From: Acholeplasmatales bacterium
Lineage (GTDB): Bacteria; Bacillota_I; Bacilli_A; Acholeplasmatales; Anaeroplasmataceae
Direction: 5' to 3'
DNA length: 44,195 bases
Assembly (NCBI GenBank): GCA_900767915.1
Contig: CAAGAX010000050.1
Span: 1 to 44,195 of the forward strand
The translations under genes were made by a program, and so were the position numbers. Positions 33,645 to 40,563 of this stretch are shown here, one piece after another (the first letter of the stretch is position 1; the number at the start of each line of letters is the position of its first letter). The notes beneath the pieces were generated by a model. That model made no database searches, had not been told where the DNA came from, and saw nothing but the letters and a program-made list of their open reading frames with translations.

Positions 33645-33960
33645 AAAGCTCTAGATAACACATTTCTAAGCTTTCTATATAGCATTCTACTAAAAAGGGA
33701 GATGTTTCTCCTTTTTTTTGTATTTCCTCAAGAATATGAATAGAATCATTGTATAGTACTTCTGAGCCTATATTTAAGGAAAAGCCTTTAATTTGATGAA
33801 TTATATTATAAATACCTTCATAATTTTTATCATTTAAATAAAGAGATAGGGAATCCTTATATTCTTTATAATTTGAAATAAAGTTATTTTTAAGGGAATT
33901 AAATAGCTTTTCACTATTAGCTAAATATTGCATTGCAATTTTTTTATCAATATATCCCAT
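33634..33960 (-). CDS. Histidine phosphotransfer (HPt) domain protein
   Basis: A 108-residue all-helical protein with IIHQIKGFSLNIGS (about residues 53-66), the HPt signature H-x-x-K-G in which the first His accepts phosphate. LYNDSIHILEEIQKKGE corresponds to the following helix of the four-helix bundle. No kinase or response regulator is nearby, so its partners are not identifiable. A role in a multistep phosphorelay, such as that of sporulation, is possible. The 3' end overlaps the methyltransferase, and its coding sequence contains the terminator of the opposite operon. Confidence 0.75.
   Translation of the reverse strand: MGYIDKKIAMQYLANSEKLFNSLKNNFISNYKEYKDSLSLYLNDKNYEGIYNIIHQIKGFSLNIGSEVLYNDSIHILEEIQKKGETSPFLVECYIESLEMCYLELSRM
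33698..33719 (+). terminator. Terminator of rqcH-methyltransferase inside the HPt coding sequence
   Basis: GGAGA (33698-33702) pairs with TCTCC (33707-33711); outer A/T pairs extend it with one bulged G, and T8 follows at 33712-33719. It lies 54-75 bases after the methyltransferase stop, within the antisense HPt gene. Confidence 0.75.
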
Positions 33961-33968
33961 ATTTCCTC

Positions 33969-35261
33969 CTAGAATTTATACTTACCATCACTAACTAATT
34001 CAAGATGATTAGAATAGAATTCCTTAATTGCATTGATTAAATATTCTAAATCATAAGCACCAGCTGTCTCATAGCATGAATGCATAGCTATCTGTGGAAG
34101 TCCTATATCAACTGATGGAATAGAAACATTATTTAAGGAAATAGCACCTAATGTAGAGCCTCCAGGCAAATCACTTCTATTAGTATTCTTTTGATATTTT
34201 GCATTGCATTTTTTACAAATACATTCAAAATAGGCTAAAGATATTGCATCAGTTGTATATGAGCCTCTTGCTGCATTTTTTATAACAATTCCTTCATTTA
34301 AATATGAAGCATTTGTTGGATCATATTTTTGAGGATAATTAGGATGAAAGCCTTGGGCATTATCAGCAGAAATAATAAATGATGAAGCTAAAAAGGCTTT
34401 ATGATCTAAATAATCAAATCCTAATGATAAGCTAATTCTTTCTAATGTATCATGTAGCATCATAGATGCAGCTCCCTGTCTTGTACGAGAACCTATTTCC
34501 TCATTATCAAATAAAGCCATTACATTAATAGAATTATCCTTAGGCGTAGAATTAAGTAATCCCTCTAATAGACCATATGAGCATTCTAAATTATCAATTT
34601 GAGGTGCCATAATAAATTCTTTATTAGCTCCTACAAGCATACCTCTATCAAGTAAAGCTAAATATAAATCATGAGAAATAATATCCTCCTTATTAATATT
34701 AAGCTTCTTAGAAATCATTTCTAATAAATCAGCATTTTTATCACTTGAGAATAAAGGAATTAAATCTACCTGAGGATTTAAAATTGCTCCCTTATTAAGC
34801 TCATGATAATAATGAATTGAGCAATTAGGTATCATTGCGATAGCTTCATCAAAGGAAATAAGCTTTTCTTCTATACCATCATTTACCTTAATTATAACTC
34901 TACCTGCTATATTTAAAGGTCTATCCATCCAAGTACTATAAATAGGTCCACCATATACCTCAGTATTAAGCTTTACATAGTTTCCAACTACCATTTTGTA
35001 ATTTGGCTTAAGCTTAAATGTTGGTGAATCTAAATGTGCAGCCGTAATATTATAGCTAATATTATTTATTTCATTTGGTAATTGAAAGGCAATTATACTT
35101 GATGAATTCCTTGTAATGAAATATTTTCCATTTGGTTTAATATTCCATTTATTTGCCTCATTTAATTCAAGATAATTATTTTCTAATAATATATCCTTTA
35201 TTTTCTTTTCTGCATGAAACATTGTTGGTGTATCATGTAAAAACTCTAAAAACTTTTCCAT
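33969..35261 (-). CDS. Aminopeptidase, M18 family
   Basis: Cobalt/zinc exopeptidase that removes N-terminal residues, usually acidic or neutral. The 430-residue protein has the M18 blocks: ITAAHLDSPTFKLKP (first metal His and Asp), QIDNLECSYGLLEG (bridging Asp), FDNEEIGSRTRQGA (catalytic Glu pair), ISADNAQGFHPNYP and the late IAMHSCYET with the final metal His. It forms large dodecameric shells in homologues. It starts 2 bases after the thioesterase stop and may be cotranscribed with it. Confidence 0.93.
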   Translation of the reverse strand: MEKFLEFLHDTPTMFHAEKKIKDILLENNYLELNEANKWNIKPNGKYFITRNSSSIIAFQLPNEINNISYNITAAHLDSPTFKLKPNYKMVVGNYVKLNTEVYGGPIYSTWMDRPLNIAGRVIIKVNDGIEEKLISFDEAIAMIPNCSIHYYHELNKGAILNPQVDLIPLFSSDKNADLLEMISKKLNINKEDIISHDLYLALLDRGMLVGANKEFIMAPQIDNLECSYGLLEGLLNSTPKDNSINVMALFDNEEIGSRTRQGAASMMLHDTLERISLSLGFDYLDHKAFLASSFIISADNAQGFHPNYPQKYDPTNASYLNEGIVIKNAARGSYTTDAISLAYFECICKKCNAKYQKNTNRSDLPGGSTLGAISLNNVSIPSVDIGLPQIAMHSCYETAGAYDLEYLINAIKEFYSNHLELVSDGKYKF

Positions 35262-35263
35262 TT

Positions 35264-35992
35264 TTATTCCTCCACCTTAAATCGTGCCTCAAATGATGGC
35301 TCATTATTGACAAATCCTATATAATTATCATATTCATTATCCTTATAATAACAAACATGCACTATATCATTATAATGTGCTTCATTTATAAATGATATTT
35401 CTATTGATTTAATCTTCTTTTTATTACTAATATCAACTTCATATATCATATCTAAATATCTAGCATTATTCATATGACCATTGTGATCTAAATCACTTAA
35501 TCTAATCTTATAATCTATTTCTTTATCATACTTATCACTATTATTATTTAATCTTCTATTAAGCTTTTCATTATAAATTGTTTCATTATAATAGCTATTA
35601 CCCATATTAACCTCATTTGCTCTTTTAACCTTATGAGTATTACTATCTATTATAATCCATTTAGATATAGCAGTTAATATTAAATTATCATTTAAATCAC
35701 ACATTTTATATTCCCTATCATGTTCTAATGTGCTAGGAGGCTTAGGCCATGTTTTTACCTTAACAATATCACTGAATTTAGGTAATTCTCCTACTATATC
35801 TACTCTCGTAAATAAAACAACCCAAATTAAATTTCTTTTTAATAAATCTAAATAGCCACATGAAAGCTCATTCGCATGTAATCCAGCAATATCCTGTAGG
35901 ATATCCATTATTCCAGATGGTCTTATATAATCCTTATAGCCTACACAATTTGTAGGAATAAAGAAATTCATTTCCTTAATCATTTCACTCAT
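35264..35992 (-). CDS. Acyl-ACP thioesterase
   Basis: Hydrolyses acyl-ACP to free fatty acid and ACP. It is a double hot-dog protein of 242 residues. The N-terminal half has LQDIAGLHANELSCGY (helix of the first hot-dog) and the strand LIWVVLFTRVDI. RLSDLDHNGHMNNARYLDMI (about 170-189) is the C-terminal block with the Asn/His pair that the plant FatA/FatB and bacterial families share. Through its substrate it connects to the ACP operon at 3.4-14 kb although it is encoded 21 kb away. In anaerobic gut Firmicutes this enzyme is common. It overlaps the upstream membrane-protein gene by 4 bases. Confidence 0.88.
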   Translation of the reverse strand: MSEMIKEMNFFIPTNCVGYKDYIRPSGIMDILQDIAGLHANELSCGYLDLLKRNLIWVVLFTRVDIVGELPKFSDIVKVKTWPKPPSTLEHDREYKMCDLNDNLILTAISKWIIIDSNTHKVKRANEVNMGNSYYNETIYNEKLNRRLNNNSDKYDKEIDYKIRLSDLDHNGHMNNARYLDMIYEVDISNKKKIKSIEISFINEAHYNDIVHVCYYKDNEYDNYIGFVNNEPSFEARFKVEE

Positions 35993-36417
35993 TTTTTTAC
36001 CTCAATTAATATTTCAAGAATAATATAGCTTATTGAAAAAAATAAAGTATAAGGATTAAACATAAAAATACTAGGAATTAAAAACACCATTCCTCTAAAA
36101 AGCTTTACATTTAATCTATAATTTAGCTTTAAATATTCATTTCTTTTTATAAATGAAATTGTAAAGAATAAATAATATAACATAACAACAATGGAAAGAA
36201 AGCTAAAGCAAATTGAATTTAAAATATCATTTATTTTATGATAGCCATATCCAAAAATACTAAATATACTAAAATAAGTTAAGCCTATTAATGAAATAAA
36301 TCTTAGATTTCTAAGCTCAAGATGTCTAGTATTTCTTCTCATTTTAAATAAATATTCAAATAAGATAGGTAATAAAGCTATTAAAGAAATTATTAACCCA
36401 TATAAATTAAGCTTCAT
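35989..36417 (-). CDS. Small membrane protein of unknown function
   Basis: 142 residues with four hydrophobic segments (about 3-22, 41-60, 68-92 and 112-138) separated by Arg/Lys-rich loops, RRNTRHLELRN being the first, which suggests a cytoplasmic loop. I recognise no family. AAAGGA lies before the ATG. It is followed by the thioesterase gene with a 4-base overlap, so it may share that operon. Confidence 0.6.
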   Translation of the reverse strand: MKLNLYGLIISLIALLPILFEYLFKMRRNTRHLELRNLRFISLIGLTYFSIFSIFGYGYHKINDILNSICFSFLSIVVMLYYLFFTISFIKRNEYLKLNYRLNVKLFRGMVFLIPSIFMFNPYTLFFSISYIILEILIEVKK

Positions 36418-36435
36418 AATATATCATTCCTTTAC

Positions 36436-36503
36436 TAATTTAGGTATATTATATAATTATTTAAAAATAAAAAAAAGTATATTTTAAAAATATACCTAAA
36501 TTA
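36436..36503. repeat. 14-bp perfect inverted repeat framing a terminator
   Basis: TAATTTAGGTATAT (36436-36449) and ATATACCTAAATTA (36490-36503) are exact inverted copies 40 bases apart. The right copy overlaps one arm of the smaller terminator stem at 36477-36495, so the two structures exclude each other. Confidence 0.65.
36469..36495 (-). terminator. Terminator of the winged-helix gene
   Basis: GTATATTTT (36477-36485) and AAAATATAC (36487-36495) form an AT-rich stem followed on the minus strand by eight U (36469-36476). It lies between the winged-helix gene and the membrane-protein gene. Confidence 0.6.
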
Positions 36504-36589
36504 AATAAAAATATTAATTGTTATATTGAAAAAAATAGTTTATATAGATTTTAAATAATATTTTTAATTATCTAAAAATTTATTATTTA

Positions 36590-36820
36590 TTATTCATTAC
36601 CCAACTCTTCAGCAACTAAAATTGCATATTCATAGCTCACTAAAGGTATGATATATGAATCCTCTATTTTAATTAATCCACATGAATATAGCATATCTAA
36701 AATCAAAGCGACTTTCTCTTTTGAAAATCCTAAGGAAGAACAAATATCCTCAATTGATAATGGTAAATTATATTCATATATTAAATCAATTAAATCAGTT
36801 AAATCTTCTTGATCATACAT
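36590..36820 (-). CDS. Small winged-helix-like protein (76 aa)
   Basis: The pattern IEDICSSLGFSKEKVALILDMLYSCGLI is a helix-turn-helix followed by the recognition helix of a winged helix, with a short wing (KIEDSYIIPLV). Such 70-80-residue proteins may be DNA-binding or protein-binding; I do not recognise a family. GGAG lies seven bases before the ATG. The leader is about 155 bases and begins with a hairpin at the promoter (36939-37010), so its expression may be conditional. Confidence 0.6.
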   Translation of the reverse strand: MYDQEDLTDLIDLIYEYNLPLSIEDICSSLGFSKEKVALILDMLYSCGLIKIEDSYIIPLVSYEYAILVAEELGNE

Positions 36821-36938
36821 TATTTTGCTCCATTTTAAAATTTAAAAACTTATATATATATACTATTATATACCTTTTTATTATATAATGCTTTATAGAT
36901 TTAAAAAAGGATTTTTTAAAATTAAAAAAAATTTAAAT

Positions 36939-37010
36939 AAAAAAAATATCTATAAAGGAACCGGCCCAATATAGATACTATTATTATATTCCACTTTTTA
37001 CAATAGTCAA
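36939..37010 (-). promoter_or_regulatory. Strong promoter with an immediate stem-loop and U tract
   Basis: On the minus strand TTGACT (37005-37010), a 16-base spacer, then TATAAT (36983-36988). The predicted start is at about 36976-36978, the first base of an 8-bp stem TATCTATA/TATAGATA (36970-36977 with 36947-36954). The loop is GC-rich, TTGGGCCGGTTCCTT, in a region otherwise nearly all A and T, and U8 follows. It would make a 40-nt RNA or an attenuated leader of the winged-helix gene. The 342-base gap 36821-37162 holds nothing else that I can see except the hslO promoter. Confidence 0.65.
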
Positions 37011-37117
37011 CGTTAAATAATCAATAAAACGTTTTCTTTTGTTAATTTTCGGCATTTTTTTATCAATTAGATGAATTATAATTCGAAATTTCAAAAAAAA
37101 TATAATATTAGTTATTC

Positions 37118-37158
37118 TTTACTTAAAATTATTATTATGATAAAATTACTTGGGTGAT
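37118..37158 (+). promoter_or_regulatory. Promoter and ribosome site of hslO
   Basis: TTTACT (37118-37123), 17 bases, TAAAAT (37141-37146) with TGA before it as an extended -10. GGGTGAT (37152-37158) is the ribosome site; the ATG is 16 bases after the -10 box. Confidence 0.65.
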
Positions 37159-37162
37159 GTTT

Positions 37163-38056
37163 ATGGACAATTATTTACAAAAGGCTTACTGTATGAATCA
37201 AACAGTAAGAATTTATGCAGCTATTACAACTGATTTAGTTTTTCATGCTCAAAAAATATTCAACCTATGGCCAACAAGCACTGTAGCACTAGGAAGAGTA
37301 TTAACAATGGGCGCTATTATGTCTTCCACATATAAATGTAATGATTTTTTAAATATAAAGGTTTGTGGAGATGGACCTTTAGGAAAAATAGTATGTGAAG
37401 CTATAGATGGAAAAGTAAGAGGATATGTTGAAAATCCAGGAGTAGCTTTACAATATAATGATGGCAGAATAAATGTTAAGGATGGAATAGGTAATGGCTA
37501 TATTGAGGTTATTAAGGATTTACATCTTAGAGCTCCGTTTAGCTCTACATCAGAAATAATATCAGGAGAGCTAGCTGAAGACTTTACTTATTATTTTGCT
37601 AAATCAGAACAAATTCCTTCAGCTGTAGGACTTGGAGTGACATTAAATGATGATTCGAAGGTTAAGTCGTCAGGAGGATTTTTAATTCAGGTTATGCCTG
37701 GATGTAAAGAGGAATATATTGAAAAGCTTGAAAATAAGCTAAATAATATGAAATCTTGTACAGAAATGATTTCATTAGGATATAGTGCAGAGGATATTAT
37801 TAAAGAAATAACTGATGGTGATTATCAATTATTAGAAACTAAGGAATTAAAATATGAATGTAATTGTAGTAAGGAAAGATTTTCAAGAGGACTTAAAGCC
37901 TTAGGAATTGATGAGCTTTTAGCTATTTTAAATGAAGATAAAAAAGCAGAAATCACTTGTAATTTCTGCAATAAAAAATATTTATTTGATGAAGCTGATT
38001 TAAATTCTATGATTGAGGACTTAAGAAAAAAGGAATTTCTAGAGGATAAAAAGTAA
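37163..38056 (+). CDS. hslO: Redox-regulated molecular chaperone Hsp33
   Basis: Cytoplasmic holdase activated by oxidation of its zinc site. The C-terminal redox switch is complete, with CNCSKERF (CxC) and then CNFC (CxxC) about 30 residues later. The N-terminal domain has GPLGKIVCEAIDGKVRGYVENPG, the Hsp33 beta-sheet signature, and the central GLGVTLNDDSKVKSSGGFLIQVMPG. I start at the ATG at 37163 because of GGGTGAT upstream; ATG 37157 overlaps that site. About 297 residues. The 3' end overlaps the convergent membrane-protein gene by 50 bases. Confidence 0.95.
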   Translation: MDNYLQKAYCMNQTVRIYAAITTDLVFHAQKIFNLWPTSTVALGRVLTMGAIMSSTYKCNDFLNIKVCGDGPLGKIVCEAIDGKVRGYVENPGVALQYNDGRINVKDGIGNGYIEVIKDLHLRAPFSSTSEIISGELAEDFTYYFAKSEQIPSAVGLGVTLNDDSKVKSSGGFLIQVMPGCKEEYIEKLENKLNNMKSCTEMISLGYSAEDIIKEITDGDYQLLETKELKYECNCSKERFSRGLKALGIDELLAILNEDKKAEITCNFCNKKYLFDEADLNSMIEDLRKKEFLEDKK

Positions 38057-38483
38057 AATATTCTATAAAAGTTAATATCAACAAAAATGCTATCACACTC
38101 ATGGTCATAGAACCAAGTGTGATTTTTTTGTATCGATAATACATAATAATAAATGTTGATATAAAAAATATACCAATATCAAAAGGCATTAATTCTTGTC
38201 CAGTTATACCTACTACTGTATAATGACTAGCTACCATAAATACCATAGCAATTAAAAGACCTAAAATATATCCTTCTATACCTTCTGTTTTATAAAAAAT
38301 CATATCAATTAAGGCCATAATAATTGTAGGAAATAATAATAGCTTTAAATGTTCAAAGACACTTTCATTTTTAGGAAATATTATTTTCAAAATATCCATA
38401 TTTAGCCAATCGTAACAATAATGGAATAATACTCCAAGTCCTGATACCATTATGTAAAATAATATTGCTGTTTTTATTTTCAT
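38007..38483 (-). CDS. Membrane protein, DUF6512-like
   Basis: 158 residues with five hydrophobic segments. FPKNESVFEHLKLLLFP (about residues 33-49 of the longer frame) is a conserved block of a Firmicute membrane protein family of unknown role that I recall as DUF6512. The C-terminus ends at YPLEIPFFLSPQS, shorter than homologues, which usually continue past the IPLF segment. GGTGAAAGA before the ATG at 38483 sets the start. Its last 50 bases overlap hslO, and its coding sequence contains the hslO terminator. Confidence 0.7.
   Translation of the reverse strand: MKIKTAILFYIMVSGLGVLFHYCYDWLNMDILKIIFPKNESVFEHLKLLLFPTIIMALIDMIFYKTEGIEGYILGLLIAMVFMVASHYTVVGITGQELMPFDIGIFFISTFIIMYYRYKKITLGSMTMSVIAFLLILTFIEYFTFYPLEIPFFLSPQS
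38092..38129 (+). terminator. Terminator of hslO inside the convergent coding sequence
   Basis: ATCACACT (38092-38099) pairs exactly with AGTGTGAT (38116-38123), and an inner TGGT/ACCA pair strengthens it; T run 38123-38129 follows. It lies 36 bases after the hslO stop and within the antisense membrane-protein gene. Confidence 0.88.
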
Positions 38484-38514
38484 TTCTTTCACCATTTATA
38501 GTATATTCGTATTT

Positions 38515-39054
38515 TTATTTATTATTCATATTTTTATAATACTTGACTTTAAATGGATATTTTATTTCAATAAAGTGAGTACAAGCAAATATAATATTAG
38601 AATAGTTTTTAGATAGGTTATCTATTATTTTTAATAGACTTGTATAATCTTTATTATTTTCTATCCTATATATTAGCTTATTACCATTAATAATAGTATT
38701 ACTATATCTTTCCTTTAGAATATTTAAAGAAGCTTGAGAACAAATTATTAAACTTTTATCATTGATATATGGTAAAAATTCTTCAAATACACCTCTAATA
38801 TTAGAAAAAAATAATTTTAAAAATGGTAAAGCAATTAATGATAATGTATTACAAGCTAATATTATTTCATCAACATTATTTTTAATTAAATAATCACATA
38901 AATATAAGCTTCTTTTTATTAAAAACTCAATGCTTTTATTTCCATATGGAAAATAAGCTTTATCCATAATTAAAAAAAGATGGTCGTTACTATTTAAATG
39001 CTTTAAATAATAATAACCACCTTTACCAGAATCTAAAATTCCAATTCTTTTCGT
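38515..39054 (-). CDS. Glutamate racemase-like protein, shortened, with apparent ACG start
   Basis: The homology begins upstream of any ATG: ACG-AAA-AGA-ATT-GGA reads (T/M)KRIGILDSGKGG, the racemase N-terminus with Asp8, then AYFPYGNKS (substrate loop), ACNTLS with the first catalytic Cys, and IIFACTHF with the second. GGGTGA lies six bases before the ACG. From there the protein is about 179 residues, against about 265 for MurI, with a shortened middle and nothing after CTHF beyond about 15 residues; the first ATG (38967) would give only 150. It may be a decaying murI copy, or a compact amino-acid racemase-like enzyme using a non-AUG start. It overlaps the exonuclease gene by 22 bases, so coupled translation is possible. 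A functional murI is probably elsewhere. Confidence 0.65.
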   Translation of the reverse strand, partial: TKRIGILDSGKGGYYYLKHLNSNDHLFLIMDKAYFPYGNKSIEFLIKRSLYLCDYLIKNNVDEIILACNTLSLIALPFLKLFFSNIRGVFEEFLPYINDKSLIICSQASLNILKERYSNTIINGNKLIYRIENNKDYTSLLKIIDNLSKNYSNIIFACTHFIEIKYPFKVKYYKNMNNK

Positions 39055-39926
39055 ATTAGTTCACCCTTATCGTTATTTTTTAAATCCTCACTAAAGGCTT
39101 CAAATACTTTTCTTGTCACATCACAATCATCAAATGCATCATGAATTTGAGTATCAATAGCGTTATAATAAATCTTATATAATTTAAATAAGCCTGGATC
39201 ATTTCTTAAATCATAATGACTTTTTAATATTTGACATAGATTAATAAATCTTGTTTCACCTATTAATGAGGAAACTCCATTAATAGAATATGAATCATTT
39301 AATACAAGTATGTCATTTTTTCCATAAACAACAATAACAGGATTATAATCATCTAATGCCGATTTAAAATCATTATAAAAATCTAAATAAGGAATTGCTT
39401 TTTGATAGAATTCAGCTTGAGTGATTCCTAAAAAATTCTCAACTCTTTTAGTGAAATTCATTTTATTTTTAGGTATCACATAATTAGAATAACGACAAAG
39501 CTCCTCTTTATTAGAGCCTACTATAATATAGCCTGCTTGAATTAGCTCAGTTTTAAAGCCTTTTCCTTTAAACTGGTAGCTAGGCATAGTCATTTCTAAA
39601 TCTAAAAACATAATATTACCTAAACTATTAATAAATTTATATAAGGATTTACTTATGCTATTTTTATCATAATAGGTAATATGATCTTTTTTTCCTAATG
39701 CATCAAGCCTATAAATATAAGAAATTGTATATGCAAGATATTTTCCTTTTTTAACAAGCTTGTTATCCTCGTATTCTAAATCAATCCAATTTCCTTGATA
39801 TAAATATCGTTTAAAAAGGGACATTTGGCTATTTTGAAAATAAAAGAAATTTATTTTTTTATAAGTCTTAATTCCTATTATTTTAGAATCAAGCTCAATC
39901 ATATGAATAAATCCACATATTCTCAT
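39033..39926 (-). CDS. DEDDh 3'-5' exonuclease with an N-terminal OB-like domain
   Basis: Residues 104-275 form a DnaQ-fold nuclease. FLDLEMT has Asp109 and Glu111, YGKNDILVL has Asp205, and HDAFDDCDVTRKVF has His262 and Asp267, so all four metal and base residues are present. The long spacing and the block FKTELIQAGYIIV resemble KapD/ERI-1-type exonucleases, which act on RNA or small DNA ends. Residues 10-75 look like a small beta barrel: GIKTYKKINFFYFQ, then an A-rich strand after a G-K pair, similar to cold-shock/OB domains, and may bind nucleic acid. AGGAGGAGG precedes the ATG. It lies between trmR and the racemase-like gene. Confidence 0.8.
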   Translation of the reverse strand: MRICGFIHMIELDSKIIGIKTYKKINFFYFQNSQMSLFKRYLYQGNWIDLEYEDNKLVKKGKYLAYTISYIYRLDALGKKDHITYYDKNSISKSLYKFINSLGNIMFLDLEMTMPSYQFKGKGFKTELIQAGYIIVGSNKEELCRYSNYVIPKNKMNFTKRVENFLGITQAEFYQKAIPYLDFYNDFKSALDDYNPVIVVYGKNDILVLNDSYSINGVSSLIGETRFINLCQILKSHYDLRNDPGLFKLYKIYYNAIDTQIHDAFDDCDVTRKVFEAFSEDLKNNDKGELIRKELEF

Positions 39927-39942
39927 ATTTAGCCTCCTCCTT

Positions 39943-40563
39943 TTATTTTTTTTGAACAGAAACAGCCATTCCGTCTCCTATATCATATACTACTGTATCA
40001 AATTTAGGATTTTGTAAAAGATCATCATGAAACTTAGATAGCTTTCTTATAATTCCTCTTACAGCACGAGATTGCTTTTCATAATTTTCCTTATCGTTTA
40101 CTAAACCATGGAATTCCATATTATCACAAACAACAAATCCATCATCACTTAATAATGGTGTATAAATATCAAAAAACTTTTGGTATTGTGCCTTTGCTGC
40201 ATCAATAAATATTAAATCAAATTTTTGATTTTTTACATCATCTATTGCTTCTAGAGCATCCTTAAAGATAATATGAATTTTATCATCCATAGAAGCTCTT
40301 TTCACATTTTTTATTGCCTCATTATACATATCTATATTTCTTTCAATAGTATAAACCTCACTACCACATACTCTTGACATACGCATAGCTGAGTATCCTA
40401 TTGCTGTACCTATTTCAAGTATTTTTTCAGGCTTAGAAACATGAATTAATAGCTCTAAAAATGATAATCCCTCATCTAGAATAATAGGAACATGCTTTTC
40501 CCTTGCATATTCCTTTAATTCTAAATCTAGCTCATTAAAGCTTAAGGTATTATTCATTGTCAT
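39943..40563 (-). CDS. trmR: tRNA 5-hydroxyuridine methyltransferase (TrmR/YrrM type O-methyltransferase)
   Basis: SAM-dependent O-methyltransferase of the family-3 (catechol-type) fold. ILEIGTAIGYSAMRMS is the SAM-binding motif I, VYTIERN motif II, and FDLIFIDAAKAQYQKFFD and VVCDNMEFHG complete the metal and substrate sites. The order with alaS, ruvX and DUF1292 matches the Bacillus yrrM neighbourhood, where the product (TrmR) makes 5-methoxyuridine at tRNA position 34. The ATG at 40563 or 40557 overlaps the DUF1292 stop region; the longer upstream frame is only the shadow of the Cys-rich tail. Confidence 0.85.
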   Translation of the reverse strand: MTMNNTLSFNELDLELKEYAREKHVPIILDEGLSFLELLIHVSKPEKILEIGTAIGYSAMRMSRVCGSEVYTIERNIDMYNEAIKNVKRASMDDKIHIIFKDALEAIDDVKNQKFDLIFIDAAKAQYQKFFDIYTPLLSDDGFVVCDNMEFHGLVNDKENYEKQSRAVRGIIRKLSKFHDDLLQNPKFDTVVYDIGDGMAVSVQKK

